64,000 bases of DNA from Planctomonas sp. JC2975 (GCF_012985205.1 NZ_JABEKS010000002.1:1-64000); one strand, 5' to 3'. Counted from the stretch's first letter, positions 8,976 through 18,135 are shown. Numbers and translations are program-made. Notes: generated from the letters alone by a model not told the origin.

Positions 8976-10075
8976 CCGCCGCACCGAACCCCATGACCGC
9001 ACCGAACCCCGCGACCGCCTCGGGCACCGCCGGTCCGCCGCCAGGAGCCATGCCGGCTCGCGGGCCCGAGAACCGGAACGGCGGCGACCGTTCCAGCGCG
9101 AACCGCGACGACCGGCCCTCGCTGATGCACCGCTTCGCCGCATCGCCGGAGGCGGGCGTCGGAGTCGCCTGCGTCGTCGTGTTCGTCGTCATCGCGATCG
9201 CCGCACCGACATACGCCACCGCCGGCAACCTGCAGGTGATGGGACGCGACCTGTCGCAGCTCGGAATCCTCGCCGTGGCGGAGGCGCTTGTCATCCTCAC
9301 CGGAGGCATCGACCTGTCGGTCGGTGCGTTGGCCGGTCTCGCGGGGATCATCGCCGCGACTCTCAACGTGACCCTGCATCTGCCGGCCGTGCTCGCGATC
9401 GTGCTGACGATCGTGATCTGCGGACTCGTCGGCGCCTGGCACGGATTCACCGTCACCAGGCTGAAGGTGCCGCCGTTCGTGATCACGCTCGTCACGTTCA
9501 CCATCGCGCAGGGACTCTCGCTCGCCATCACGAGCGGGACCCCGGTGAACGGCATCGATCCGCTGTTCAGCGACATCAGCGGATACTACGTGTTCGGTGT
9601 GCCCGTACCAGCGCTGTTCTTCATCGCGGTCGTGCTCATCGCGTGGTTCGTTCTCGAGCGCACGTATGTCGGCCGGCAGATCTACGCGGTGGGCGGCAAC
9701 CGGGAAGCGGCGCGGCTGGCGGGCATCCCGACGTCGCGGCGCATCTTCTCGATGTACGTGGCCGCGGCGGCCATCTCCGGTCTCGTCGGCGTTCTCGTGA
9801 TCGGGCGCATGAACGTGGCAGATCCGTCAGTGGGCCCGGGCTGGGAACTCACGGCCATCGCGGCCGCCGTCGTCGGAGGTGTCTCGCTGACCGGCGGCGA
9901 GGGACGGATCTTCGGAGTCGCGGCAGGCGCCATCCTGCTCGAACTCATCGCGAACGGCCTGCTCGCGCTGCACGTGAGCCCGTACTTCCAGCAGGTGGTG
10001 CAGGGCGCCGTTCTCGGCGTCGCGATCCTGCTGGATCGGCTGCGAGCACGCTACTTCGGGCGGGGAAGGAGTTAG
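8972..10075 (+). CDS. Sugar ABC transporter permease
   Basis: A 367-residue CUT2 permease. About 60 N-terminal residues are proline/alanine-rich and probably cytoplasmic. The hydrophobic core carries ALVILTGGIDLSVGALAG, FVITLVTFTIAQGLSLA, VGRQIYAVGGNREAARLAG and TAIAAAVVGGVSLTGGEG, all family hallmarks. It is the only permease in this operon, so the channel is presumably a homodimer. A GC-rich hairpin follows about 30 bases after the stop. Confidence 0.86.
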   Translation: MTAAPNPMTAPNPATASGTAGPPPGAMPARGPENRNGGDRSSANRDDRPSLMHRFAASPEAGVGVACVVVFVVIAIAAPTYATAGNLQVMGRDLSQLGILAVAEALVILTGGIDLSVGALAGLAGIIAATLNVTLHLPAVLAIVLTIVICGLVGAWHGFTVTRLKVPPFVITLVTFTIAQGLSLAITSGTPVNGIDPLFSDISGYYVFGVPVPALFFIAVVLIAWFVLERTYVGRQIYAVGGNREAARLAGIPTSRRIFSMYVAAAAISGLVGVLVIGRMNVADPSVGPGWELTAIAAAVVGGVSLTGGEGRIFGVAAGAILLELIANGLLALHVSPYFQQVVQGAVLGVAILLDRLRARYFGRGRS

Positions 10076-10104
10076 ACCCGATTCGCACCATCCCGCACGA
10101 AATC

Positions 10105-10136
10105 GATGGGCCCCGGGCATGTGCCCGGGGCCCATC
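10105..10136 (+). terminator. GC-rich hairpin, likely terminator
   Basis: GATGGGCCCCGGGCA (10105-10119) is complementary to TGCCCGGGGCCCATC (10122-10136), a perfect 15-bp stem with a two-base loop directly after the transporter operon. There is no T tract, so termination may rely on the stem strength alone. Confidence 0.6.
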
Positions 10137-10285
10137 GTCTGTGCGCTGGCGGGTGCGAGTGTCCGCGGTGACATGACATCCGGTTGAGGGCATGCCAGTC
10201 GGGCATGTATTCGGCGGGAGAGCGCGGACTGTCTTGTTGAGGCGGATGGCGAGTGCGGAGGGCGCTAGTTCCAGGTGATCCTGCG

Positions 10286-10660
10286 CTACGCGATCAGGTC
10301 GATGCCGTACTGCGTGATGCGCGCATCCGCGCTGAGGAAGGGAACGCGCTCGACCGCCGACTGTGCGACCAGCATGCGGTCGAACGGATCGCGATGGTGC
10401 CACGGCAGGGTGCGCAGCGCATCGGCATGGTCGGCCGTGAGGGGGAGCGAACGGAAGCCCTGTGCGTCGAGCACGGATACGAGATCGTCTGGGGATGTGA
10501 GCTTGCCGAGGGATGACTTGATCGCGATCTCCGCGACGGTAACCGACGAAACCAGCAGTTCGTTGCCGGTGTCACCGATGATCGCGCGATGCGTTGCGCT
10601 CAACCGCGAGTCGTCGCTCAGCCACCACAACAGGATGTGCGTGTCGAGGAGCGCCCTCAC
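10286..10660 (-). CDS. vapC: VapC-type PIN-domain ribonuclease toxin
   Basis: A 124-residue PIN-domain protein. The acidic active-site residues are visible: the first Asp in LLDTHILLWW, Glu in VAEIAIK, and the Asp residues of DPFDRMLVAQ and LSADARI. This subgroup (LLDTHILLW...) is the usual partner of Phd/YefM antitoxins. The start overlaps the antitoxin stop by 4 bases (ATGA), the normal antitoxin-first arrangement. Family members cleave tRNA or rRNA and stop growth when free. The actual target here is unknown. Confidence 0.88.
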   Translation of the reverse strand: MRALLDTHILLWWLSDDSRLSATHRAIIGDTGNELLVSSVTVAEIAIKSSLGKLTSPDDLVSVLDAQGFRSLPLTADHADALRTLPWHHRDPFDRMLVAQSAVERVPFLSADARITQYGIDLIA

Positions 10661-10905
10661 GACTGGTACCAGTCGTGCTCGTCCGCGGTCGTGAAGTCGT
10701 CGAAGTCGTCGGCGATGGTGACTTGGTCGTGCCAGACGCCGGGCTTTCGAGCCTTCGCCGGACCCGGATACGGCACGAGTTGCACCACCGGCCGGCCATT
10801 GCGGCTGATGGTGATCTCGGCGCCGTTCTCTGCAGCGGCGACCAGCTTCGAGAACTGGCTCTTCGCGTCGTAGATGTTGATCGGCTGGCTGTGTAATGCT
10901 GCCAT
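10657..10905 (-). CDS. vapB: VapB antitoxin, Phd/YefM fold
   Basis: An 82-residue antitoxin. The N-terminal half (INIYDAKSQFSKLVAAAENGAE, then ISRNGRPVVQLVP) is the Phd/YefM DNA-binding domain, and the acidic tail after residue 55 is the part that usually wraps the toxin. It precedes vapC in a two-gene operon and is expected to autoregulate it. The AT-rich stretch upstream (10906-10925) is the likely promoter. Confidence 0.86.
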   Translation of the reverse strand: MAALHSQPINIYDAKSQFSKLVAAAENGAEITISRNGRPVVQLVPYPGPAKARKPGVWHDQVTIADDFDDFTTADEHDWYQS

Positions 10906-11088
10906 GATGTCATGGTAATTGACCTGGTCAGACCTGGCTAGACCTTCTCTGGATGCGTTCAGACTCGGTGCTTCCGTTCACGGGGTTGGCTGATCGTTCG
11001 TCATCAGCCTCGCGAACCGGCCAGGCATCGCGAGACCGATCGACCGGCGGGTGCGATCGGGCTCGCTCACACGACTTACGCAGCAGCG

Positions 11089-11313
11089 CTACTGCAACGC
11101 CTCGAACACGGTCGCGTCGCCGAACGTCGCGACGCCGCCCGTCACCGAGGCTGGCACCTCGAAGACGACGATCCCGGATGCCTGCTGCCCGTTCCCGAGG
11201 GTCACTTACGGCATCTGCCCGGGTGCCCCGTAGTGGGCGGTGGCGTGCGAGTACACGCTGCCACTGGCATCGGTGAAGCTGGCGTCGTAGGCGGTGTTGC
11301 AGATGCCTATGCG
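11089..11313 (-). pseudogene. Decayed DUF4352-like C-terminal fragment
   Basis: Read on the minus strand, about 75 codons encode NTAYDASFTDASGSVYS, HYGAPGQMP, then a stop (TAA at 11206-11208), then VTLGNGQQASGIVVFEVP and GGVATFGDATVFEALQ ending at a TAG (11089-11091). The order of these phrases (structured Asp/Ser strand, GQ.ASG.VVFEVP, terminal strand) is that of the secreted DUF4352 immunoglobulin-like domain. No upstream signal peptide or membrane segment is joined to it, so it is a remnant interrupted by an in-frame stop. The rest of 10906-11393 shows no gene. Confidence 0.5.
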
Positions 11314-11393
11314 CGTTGCCGACACCCGCACCCGCCTCCGCGCCACACCCCCTACTCTCGGAGCATCCCCGCATCCCGACGAAGGATCTCTCC

Positions 11394-12605
11394 ATGCGCA
11401 CCCCACGCATCGTCGACGTCCAGGTGCACCGCCTCACCGGCCCGAATCCCCGGTACTCCGACGGTCCGCATCCGGACGGCGATCGGCAGCGGCAGATCCA
11501 GGCGATCGACCTGTACGCGGATGCCCGCGCCCCCCTTCGCGTTGCTGCCGCTGATGCGCAGGAGTCGCAGACGGTCTCGCGCTGCTACCTGCGCATCCTG
11601 GCCGACGACGGATCCTTCGGCTTCTACGGACCCATCGATGAGCTACCCGGCCGAGTGGTGCTCGACGCCTACCGCGAGCTGCTGATCGGGCAGGATGCGC
11701 TGGCATCCTCGACGATCTGGGACCAGCTCGAGCGCGTCGACCGGCACAGCAGGCACGGCCTGCACAAGGCGGCGATCTCCGCGATCGACAACGCTCTCTG
11801 GGATCTCCGCGGTCGGGTCTTCGACGCACCCGTCTGGCAGTTGCTCGGCGGGGGATCGCGGCGGAGCATCCCCGCGTACGCGAGCATGCTCGCCACCCCA
11901 ATTGACCCGGAGTCGATCGCGTCAGCCGCCAAGGCGGTGCAGGCGGAGGGATACGCCGGACAGAAGTGGTTCTTCGAGCACGGGCCGGCGAGCGGTCCGG
12001 CCGGGCTGAAGGCATCCGTCGACCTCGTGCGCCAGGTGCGCGAAGCGGTCGGCGACGACGAGCCGATCATGTTCGACGCCTACCACGGTTGGGATCTGCC
12101 GTTCGCCCGCGCCTGGGCGCAGCGCGCCGAGCAGTACAGGCCGGACTGGCTCGAAGAGGCGCTGCTGCCGAACCGGCACGCGGCGTTCGCCGAGTTGCGA
12201 CGTTCGACGAGCATCCCGCTGGCGACCGGCGAGCACGTCTACGACCGCCAGGAGGTGCTCGACCTCGTGCGCGACGGATCGATCCAGGTGCTGCAGGCCG
12301 ACCCGGAGTGGTGCGGCGGCGTGACCGAATTGACCAGGATGGCCGCGCTCGCCGAGACCTTCGGCGTCGCGCTGATCCCGCACGGGCACGGCATCCACGC
12401 CGCGCTGCACGTCATCGCGGCGCAGTCGCCCGAGGTGTGCCCCAAGGCGGAGTACCTGCTGCGGCACATGCCCTGGCGGCATCAGTTCGAAGCGGATGCT
12501 CCGGCACCCGTCGGCGGCGCCTTCCCGCTTCCCACTGAACCCGGCTTCGGCATCACCATCGACGAGTCGAAGGTCGAACGCGACGAGCTGCTGCCGACAG
12601 CCTGA
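11394..12605 (+). CDS. Enolase-superfamily sugar-acid dehydratase (mandelate racemase / MLE family)
   Basis: A 403-residue member of the mandelate racemase/muconate lactonizing group. The metal ligands are visible as Asp in MFDAYHGW, Glu in WLEEAL and Glu in ATGEHVYD. KWFFEHGP supplies the lysine region, and IPHGHGIHA a late catalytic histidine. I start at ATG 11394, preceded by GAAGGA 8 bases upstream; the open frame continues to 11316 without a better start. Most relatives remove water from aldonic acids. The substrate cannot be assigned; the sugar transporters to the left hint at a carbohydrate acid. Confidence 0.8.
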   Translation: MRTPRIVDVQVHRLTGPNPRYSDGPHPDGDRQRQIQAIDLYADARAPLRVAAADAQESQTVSRCYLRILADDGSFGFYGPIDELPGRVVLDAYRELLIGQDALASSTIWDQLERVDRHSRHGLHKAAISAIDNALWDLRGRVFDAPVWQLLGGGSRRSIPAYASMLATPIDPESIASAAKAVQAEGYAGQKWFFEHGPASGPAGLKASVDLVRQVREAVGDDEPIMFDAYHGWDLPFARAWAQRAEQYRPDWLEEALLPNRHAAFAELRRSTSIPLATGEHVYDRQEVLDLVRDGSIQVLQADPEWCGGVTELTRMAALAETFGVALIPHGHGIHAALHVIAAQSPEVCPKAEYLLRHMPWRHQFEADAPAPVGGAFPLPTEPGFGITIDESKVERDELLPTA

Positions 12606-12641
12606 CGCCGCGCCGCGCGTGCTGCGGCCCTGCGGATTTCA

Positions 12642-12674
12642 GCGCCGCGCACATCCCTCCGGAGCGCGCGGCGC
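12642..12674. terminator. Hairpin between convergent genes
   Basis: GCGCCGCGC (12642-12650) pairs with GCGCGGCGC (12666-12674) over a 15-base loop, in the 77-base gap between the convergent dehydratase and phosphorylase genes. It may terminate both transcripts. Confidence 0.45.
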
Positions 12675-12682
12675 CGAAACGC

Positions 12683-15151
12683 CTACAGGATCGCCTCGAC
12701 CCGAACCGTGCTCCCGGCGGGTGCGTGCGGCACGAGGTTTCCCTCGATCGCCGCGCCGTCGACCGTCAGCTTCGCCACGGCGCCGTCCGCGCCCGAGTTC
12801 GTGACGGTGATGACGTACGTCGCCCCGCGCAGCCCGCGGGTGACGGTGAAGCTCGGCACATCCGGTCCAATGCGGGGGTCGACGACGAGGCCGTCGTAGT
12901 CCGGGCGCACACCGAGCAGGTACTGCGAGATGGCGACGAAGTTCCACGCGGCCGTGCCGGTCAGCCACGAGTTCTTCGCTTCGCCGTGTCGCACAGCCTG
13001 CTTGCCGGCGATCATCTGCGCGTACGCGTACGGCTCGAGGCGGTGGACGTCGCTGATCTCCTCCCGGAACGCGGGCGCGATCTTCTTGTACAGGTCGTAG
13101 GCACGGCCGCCGCGGCCCACCCTAGCTTCGGCGATCATCACCCACGGGTTGTTGTGGCAGAAGATTCCGCCGTTCTCCTTGTACCCGGGCGGATACGTCG
13201 ATACCTCGCCCATGTGCACCTGATAGGTGGTGTAGGCGGGGTACTGCAGCACGAGTCCGTGGTCGGTGCCGAGCAGCTCGTGCACCGCGTCGAGAGCCTT
13301 GATGGCCGGGGCTTCCGCGTCATCCGGACCGGATCCGACACCGATGCCGGCCATGATCGCGATGCCCTGCGGCTCGATCCAAATCTTGCCTTCCGGCTGC
13401 TCGTCCGTGCCGATCTTGCCGCCGTAGTAGTCGTAGGCGCGTAGGAACCAGCGTCCGTCCCAGGCGTGGGTCAGCACCGCGTCGCTCATCTCGGCGACGA
13501 GTCCGCGGGCGCGCTCGGCGACATCCGTCAGCCCCCGACGCTCGGCGAGTTCGGCGTACTCGGGACCGTAGAGCACGAACTGTGCGGCGATGAAGACGGA
13601 TTCCGCGACTCCGCCCGTCTTGTTCTCGGTGGTCTGGAACGGTTCGCCGGGGGTCGTGGAGAACGCGTTGAGGTTCAAGCAGTCGTTCCAGTCCGCGCGG
13701 CCGATGAGCGGCAGCCCGTGCGGGCCGCGGTGGTCGACCGTGAACTCGAACGAACGGGTGAGGTGCTCGAACAGTGGCACCTCGCTCTCCGGCTCGTTGT
13801 CGAACGGCACCGGCTCGTCCAGGATGCCGAAGTCGCCGGTCTCCTTGATGTACGCCGCCACACCCGCGATCAGCCACAGCGGATCGTCGTTGAAGCCCGA
13901 GCCGATGTTGTTGTTGCCGCGCTTCGTGAGCGGCTGGTACTGGTGATACGCGGATCCGTCGGGGAACTGGGTCGACGCGATGTCGATGATGCGCTCGCGG
14001 GCGCGCTCGGGAACAAGGTGCACGAAGCCGAGCAGATCCTGGTTGGAGTCGCGGAATCCCATGCCGCGGCCGATGCCGGTCTCGAAGTACGAGGCCGAGC
14101 GGGACATGTTGAACGTGACCATGTTCTGGTACTGGTTCCACACATTGACCTGGCGGTCGAGGCGCTCGTCGCCCGAACTGACGGAGTACTTCGACACCAG
14201 CAGCGACCAGTGGTTGCGCAGGGCCTCGAGTGCGGCATCCGCTTGCTCGGCGGTCGCGAAGCGGCCCAGCAGGGCGTGCGCCGGCGTCTTGTTGATGATC
14301 TGGTGGGCGTCGTCGGCCCACTTCTGTTCGACCGGATTCTCGACGTAGCCGAGCACGTAGACGAGCGTTTTCGTCTCGCCCGGCTCGAGCGTGACGTTCA
14401 CCGAGTGCGAGCCGATCGGATACCAGCCGCTCGCGACCGAGTCCGCCGACTTTCCTCCGCGCGGAACGGATGCCTCGCCCAGCGAGTTATAAGCGCCCAC
14501 GAAGGTGTCGCGGTCGGTGTCGAAGCCGTCGGCGTGAGTGTTCACCGCGAAGACGGCGTAGTGGTCGCGACGCTCGCGGTACTCGGTGCGGTGGTAGATG
14601 GCAGAGCCGTGCGGCGAGTCCTGCTCGATCTCGACCTCGCCGATGGAGAGGTTGCGCTGGTAGTTGGTCTGGTCGTCCTCGGCGTTCCAGAGGCAGAACT
14701 CGACGAACGAGAACGCCGTGAACGTCTTGGCGGCATCCGTCGTGTTCGTGAACTCGACCTTCTGAACCTCGGCGTTCTCGCCGAGCGGCACGAAGAAGAG
14801 GGTCTTCACCTTGAGGCCGCCGCGCTCGCCGGTGATCGCGGAGTAGCCGAGCCCGTGGCGCGCCTCGAAGAAGTCGAGGTCGGCCTTGACCGGCAGCCAG
14901 CTGGGCGTCCACACGTCGCCGCCGTCGTTGATGTACAGGTAACGACCGCCGGCGTCCGCGGGGATGTTGTTGTAGCGGTACCGGGTCAGGCGCCGCATCT
15001 TCGCGTCGCGGTAGAACGAGTAGCCGCCCGCCTGGTGCGAGAGCAGGGAGAAGAACTGTTCCGACCCCAGATAGTTGATCCACGGGTAGGGAGTGTGCGG
15101 GGTCGTGATGACGTATTCGCGGGCTTCGTCATCGAAGTGGCCGTAGCGCAT
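12683..15151 (-). CDS. GH94 glycoside phosphorylase, probable cellobiose phosphorylase
   Basis: An 822-residue protein, the same length as known cellulomonad cellobiose phosphorylases. It starts with [21 protein letters not shown] and has the N-terminal beta-sandwich. The (alpha/alpha)6 catalytic domain contains [33 protein letters not shown] and [11 protein letters not shown]; the Asp before the first Asn pair is the general acid. Family members split cellobiose with phosphate to glucose-1-phosphate and glucose in the cytoplasm. A LacI-type palindrome matching the CebR consensus lies about 95 bases upstream, supporting control by cellobiose. No transporter or regulator gene adjoins it. Chitobiose or cellodextrin specificity is less likely but not excluded. 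Confidence 0.87.
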   Translation of the reverse strand: MRYGHFDDEAREYVITTPHTPYPWINYLGSEQFFSLLSHQAGGYSFYRDAKMRRLTRYRYNNIPADAGGRYLYINDGGDVWTPSWLPVKADLDFFEARHGLGYSAITGERGGLKVKTLFFVPLGENAEVQKVEFTNTTDAAKTFTAFSFVEFCLWNAEDDQTNYQRNLSIGEVEIEQDSPHGSAIYHRTEYRERRDHYAVFAVNTHADGFDTDRDTFVGAYNSLGEASVPRGGKSADSVASGWYPIGSHSVNVTLEPGETKTLVYVLGYVENPVEQKWADDAHQIINKTPAHALLGRFATAEQADAALEALRNHWSLLVSKYSVSSGDERLDRQVNVWNQYQNMVTFNMSRSASYFETGIGRGMGFRDSNQDLLGFVHLVPERARERIIDIASTQFPDGSAYHQYQPLTKRGNNNIGSGFNDDPLWLIAGVAAYIKETGDFGILDEPVPFDNEPESEVPLFEHLTRSFEFTVDHRGPHGLPLIGRADWNDCLNLNAFSTTPGEPFQTTENKTGGVAESVFIAAQFVLYGPEYAELAERRGLTDVAERARGLVAEMSDAVLTHAWDGRWFLRAYDYYGGKIGTDEQPEGKIWIEPQGIAIMAGIGVGSGPDDAEAPAIKALDAVHELLGTDHGLVLQYPAYTTYQVHMGEVSTYPPGYKENGGIFCHNNPWVMIAEARVGRGGRAYDLYKKIAPAFREEISDVHRLEPYAYAQMIAGKQAVRHGEAKNSWLTGTAAWNFVAISQYLLGVRPDYDGLVVDPRIGPDVPSFTVTRGLRGATYVITVTNSGADGAVAKLTVDGAAIEGNLVPHAPAGSTVRVEAIL

Positions 15152-15244
15152 TGCTGTTCCTCGCTGTTTCTCTCATCGGCACCCATGCCGAACGGTCGGC
15201 GCCCATGCCGAACGAATCGCTCGGGACGAGAGTAGCGGAAATCG

Positions 15245-15258
15245 TGGGAGCGCTCTCA
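15245..15258. promoter_or_regulatory. CebR-like LacI operator upstream of the cellobiose phosphorylase gene
   Basis: TGGGAGCGCTCTCA differs at one position from the palindrome TGGGAGCGCTCCCA known as the CebR box of cello-oligosaccharide genes in actinobacteria. It lies 93 bases upstream of the GH94 start. The rest of the 15152-15513 gap holds only GC-rich short direct repeats (CTCGAG.CCGGCGCTT, twice between 15427 and 15485). Confidence 0.65.
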
Positions 15259-15513
15259 CGGGGTGCCTGAACCGGTGTCGGCGGAGGCCGCGGAGGGCGG
15301 GCAGGCGCTGCAGTGCGGAGAACGGGGGTGGAGCGGCGCGTGCATTTCGCCGCTCCGAGGACGGGCGCGTGATCGACGCGATCTCCGCTGCGCGACGAGA
15401 GGCGGATGCAGCATCACGATTCTCGAGGCACGCGAGCTCTCGAGGCCGGCGCTTTCAGACCGGCGTCCTCGAGACCGGCGCTTCCGAAGCCGCGTCCACG
15501 AAACCCCTGCCTG

Positions 15514-15885
15514 CTACCGACTACCGCTCCGCTGCAGGTACGCGACTGTCTGCTCCCTGTTGAATCCGAGCGCGTTCATCGCCTTCAGGTACCGCTCGGT
15601 GAGCGCCGCAGCCTCGCGGTGCGTCGCGTTCCCGGAGAAATCCTCGGCGACCGTCGTGCCGTTGCGCCCGCGGGTCACCAGGTATCCGGATGCCTCGAGC
15701 TCCTTGTAGACACGCGCGACGGTGTTGGGCGCCAGGTCGAGGTCGGTCGCCAACTGCCGCACGGATGGCAGTTTGTCGCCGGGCACGAGTTCGCCCGCTG
15801 AGATCTGCGAGACGAGCTGGTCGCGCAGCTGCTCGTAGATCGGTGTCGGCAGTGACGGATCGATGGTCAACACGCCAGTCAGCAT
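15514..15885 (-). CDS. GntR-family regulator, short YtrA-type
   Basis: A 123-residue regulator consisting of little more than the winged-helix domain: PIYEQLRDQLVSQISAGEL, then GDKLPSVRQLATDLDLAPNTVARVYKELEASGYL. The short C-terminal helix pair is typical of the YtrA subfamily, which usually responds to envelope stress or controls ABC exporters. The start at ATG 15885 is chosen by the domain boundary; a GTG at 15873 is also possible. Only about 19 bases separate it from the divergent Nudix gene, so the two promoters overlap. No exporter gene lies downstream, so the target is unknown. Confidence 0.82.
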   Translation of the reverse strand: MLTGVLTIDPSLPTPIYEQLRDQLVSQISAGELVPGDKLPSVRQLATDLDLAPNTVARVYKELEASGYLVTRGRNGTTVAEDFSGNATHREAAALTERYLKAMNALGFNREQTVAYLQRSGSR

Positions 15886-15904
15886 CCCACGCCACACTGG
15901 ATCC

Positions 15905-16309
15905 ATGACCGCAGACATCACGGTGGTCGCCGCGATCATCGCCGACGGCGATCGCATCCTCGCCTGCCGCCGCAACGAAGATCGCGAAGCGGGCGGCCTG
16001 TGGGAGTTCCCTGGCGGCAAGGTCGAGCCGGGGGAGTCGGCTGAGGATGCGCTCGCCCGCGAGATCCGCGAGGAGCTGGGCGTCGGGATCCGTGTCGGCG
16101 GGCTGCTGCACCGCTGTACGACGCCTGTCGGCGGGCGGCTCGTCGACCTCAGTTGCTACTGGGCCGTGCTGACGGATGCCGCGCCCGCCTCGAGCACGGA
16201 TCACGATGACATCCGCTGGTTCCGCCGCGACGAGCTGCGTGACGTCGACTGGCCGGAGCCGGATCGTGCGGCGGTGGCGCTGCTCGCGGACGGCGCGGGC
16301 GAACAGTGA
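15905..16309 (+). CDS. Nudix hydrolase, MutT-like
   Basis: A 134-residue Nudix protein with a complete Nudix box: GGKVEPGESAEDALAREIRE followed by ELGV, including the metal-binding REXXEE core. The fold continues to a final strand and helix ending at DGAGEQ. Members of this size include 8-oxo-dGTP diphosphatases that clean the nucleotide pool. The start at ATG 15905 is the only one that leaves room for the divergent GntR gene. There is no clear Shine-Dalgarno site, which suggests a leaderless message. Confidence 0.85.
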   Translation: MTADITVVAAIIADGDRILACRRNEDREAGGLWEFPGGKVEPGESAEDALAREIREELGVGIRVGGLLHRCTTPVGGRLVDLSCYWAVLTDAAPASSTDHDDIRWFRRDELRDVDWPEPDRAAVALLADGAGEQ

Positions 16310-16372
16310 CCTGCTCGCCGGACTGACCTCAGGGCATTCACACGCGCCGCTCTCCCGCGTACCGTGGCGCAC

Positions 16373-16909
16373 ATGCCCACCGAGCCGACGGCATCCGCCG
16401 TGCCCATCGCATCCTGGATCTCACCGAAGGCCCACAAGGGTGCCGCGAGCGACATCGCCGGTCGCGGGCTGTTCGCGCTCGAGGCGATCGCCTCCGGTGA
16501 GGTGGTCGCCGTCAAGGGCGGCCACGTCGTGACGACGGCGGAGCTGCATGCGCTGCCCCAGCTGCTGCAGAACTCGGACATCCAGATCGCCGACGAACTC
16601 CACCTGGTGGCGCTGACCGACGACGAGTACGAGCCGGTCATGCTGTTCCTCAACCATTCGTGCGCGCCGAACGTCGGCATCGACGGCAACGTGCTCTTCG
16701 TCGCCATGCGCGACGTCGCCGCCGGCGAGGAACTGACGACCGACTACGCGCTGTTCGACGACTACGACGGGTCCATGGAGTGCCACTGCGGAGTGGATGC
16801 CTGTCGTCACGTCATCGACGGTCGCGACTGGCGGCTGCCCGAACTGCAGAAGAGGTACAGCGGGTGGTTCTCCAGCTATCTGCAGCGACGGATCGACGCC
16901 GCAGGCTGA
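16373..16909 (+). CDS. SET-domain protein, putative lysine methyltransferase
   Basis: A 178-residue bacterial SET-domain protein. The N-terminus has the KGAASDIAGRGLFALEAIASGEVV strand pattern. The core FLNHSCAPNVGIDGN contains the NHS motif for S-adenosylmethionine binding, followed by AMRDVAAGEELTTDYALFD with the catalytic tyrosine. A C-terminal ECHCGVDACRHVI cluster resembles a post-SET zinc site. A GTG at 16364 in the same frame is an alternative start. The protein substrate in bacteria is unknown. Confidence 0.8.
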   Translation: MPTEPTASAVPIASWISPKAHKGAASDIAGRGLFALEAIASGEVVAVKGGHVVTTAELHALPQLLQNSDIQIADELHLVALTDDEYEPVMLFLNHSCAPNVGIDGNVLFVAMRDVAAGEELTTDYALFDDYDGSMECHCGVDACRHVIDGRDWRLPELQKRYSGWFSSYLQRRIDAAG

Positions 16910-17141
16910 GGCAGCCGTCCACCGCGAATCTTCGTGACCATTCTCGTTCGTAACGGCTCGTGCGCGAATGCGTTTGCGTGCCTCGGGATCAGCTGCATAT
17001 ATTCACCGCGTGGGAGGGGCGACGATAACGCTCCGATTAGTGTCCCCAGAAATGGGTAAGTAACAGAAGGATACGCGTGCCCTAATCTCGGCCTGGGCGA
17101 GTTCATTGCTGACTCGCACAAATGTAAAGAGGTGCACCAAA

Positions 17142-18050
17142 GTGACTCAGACCCCACCGGGCTGGTATCCGGATCCGCACAATTCATCTCGGGTGAGATG
17201 GTGGGACGGGCAGACTTGGACTGACCAGACATTCATGGCGCCGGCGGCACAGATGAAACCCAAGTGGGTGCCGACGGCGTCCACGTGGATAGTGGGAGCA
17301 GTTGCGATCGTTTGTGCTCTCATCGTTTCAATGAGCGGTGGTATTGGTGGATTCCTTCTCGTCCTATCGCTTTTTGCATTGCCCACGGGCATCGTCGCAC
17401 TGATCAGTTCCAGACCGACGTGGCTGAGGCTTCCCGCTAGCAAGGGAGCAGCGACCGTCGTAACGGTTGCTGCCGTCATCGCGTTGTTCGTCGGCGCTTT
17501 CACGGCAGGGCTTGGACAGGTCAGTACTCCAAGGGCGTCTCAGCCCGTCGCACATCAGACGTCCACTCCAAGTGCTACCGAGACACCCAAAGCGATCGTT
17601 GTCGTTGATGTGATCGGTCGATCCGCACCAGATGCTGCGGTCATACTCTCCGGCGACGGGTTCACCGTCGAGACCGAAGCCGTCGACGGTAGCTCCCTTC
17701 CGTCGGATCTCACTAGCTGGTCGGTAATCTCCGAGTCGCCAACCGCAGGAACTCGCCTGTTGCCTGGTGCGGTAATCGCACTGAGGCTGCAGGCTCCTCC
17801 AACTCCAACTCCAACTCCAACTCCAACTCCAACTCCGACAAGCGCGGCGCCTGCGCCGCAGCCAGCGCCAGCGCCGCCGCCAGCGCCTGCGCCGCCGCCC
17901 GCTCCGGCACCCGGCCAGGGCCTGGTCATCCCTGGAGCCTTCTGCCCGGACGCCAGCGTGGGACAGTCCGCGCAGGCTGCGAATGGTCGTACCTACACTT
18001 GCGGGAGCAAGGGGCCGGATGCGAACGGGCACTATCACTGGAACTCGTGA
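17142..18050 (+). CDS. DUF2510 membrane protein with PASTA-like domain and Pro-Thr repeat
   Basis: A 302-residue protein starting at GTG 17142, with AAAGAGG 9 bases upstream. Residues 5-30 (PPGWYPDPHNSSRVRWWDGQ) are a DUF2510 domain. Three hydrophobic segments follow between about 45 and 125. An extracellular part has one PASTA-like domain (VVDVIGRSAPDAAVILSGDGF to ALRL), a Pro-Thr/Pro-Ala spacer of about 40 residues, and a small C-terminal domain with two cysteines (FCPDASVGQSAQAANG...TYTCG). The GC content is visibly lower than that of the neighbours. PASTA domains in other proteins bind muropeptides, so a cell-wall role is possible but unproven. Confidence 0.75.
   Translation: MTQTPPGWYPDPHNSSRVRWWDGQTWTDQTFMAPAAQMKPKWVPTASTWIVGAVAIVCALIVSMSGGIGGFLLVLSLFALPTGIVALISSRPTWLRLPASKGAATVVTVAAVIALFVGAFTAGLGQVSTPRASQPVAHQTSTPSATETPKAIVVVDVIGRSAPDAAVILSGDGFTVETEAVDGSSLPSDLTSWSVISESPTAGTRLLPGAVIALRLQAPPTPTPTPTPTPTPTSAAPAPQPAPAPPPAPAPPPAPAPGQGLVIPGAFCPDASVGQSAQAANGRTYTCGSKGPDANGHYHWNS
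17798..17837 (+). repeat. Hexanucleotide tandem repeat CTCCAA
   Basis: Six perfect copies of CTCCAA (17798-17833) followed by a partial unit encode the Pro-Thr repeat of the DUF2510/PASTA protein. Copy-number change would alter spacer length without breaking the frame. Confidence 0.85.
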
Positions 18051-18135
18051 TGGCGACTTTGCGGTGATCGTCGATTCGCATCCGCCAGCATGTTGCTCTC
18101 GCTCCGGCAGCGTTTCGTTGACTCCGACCTTCGAC

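Noticed and set aside
12725-15235. Two long plus-strand frames over the cellobiose phosphorylase gene
   Set aside because: The GH94 gene on the minus strand explains the whole interval; the opposite frames have no domain content or ribosome-binding site.
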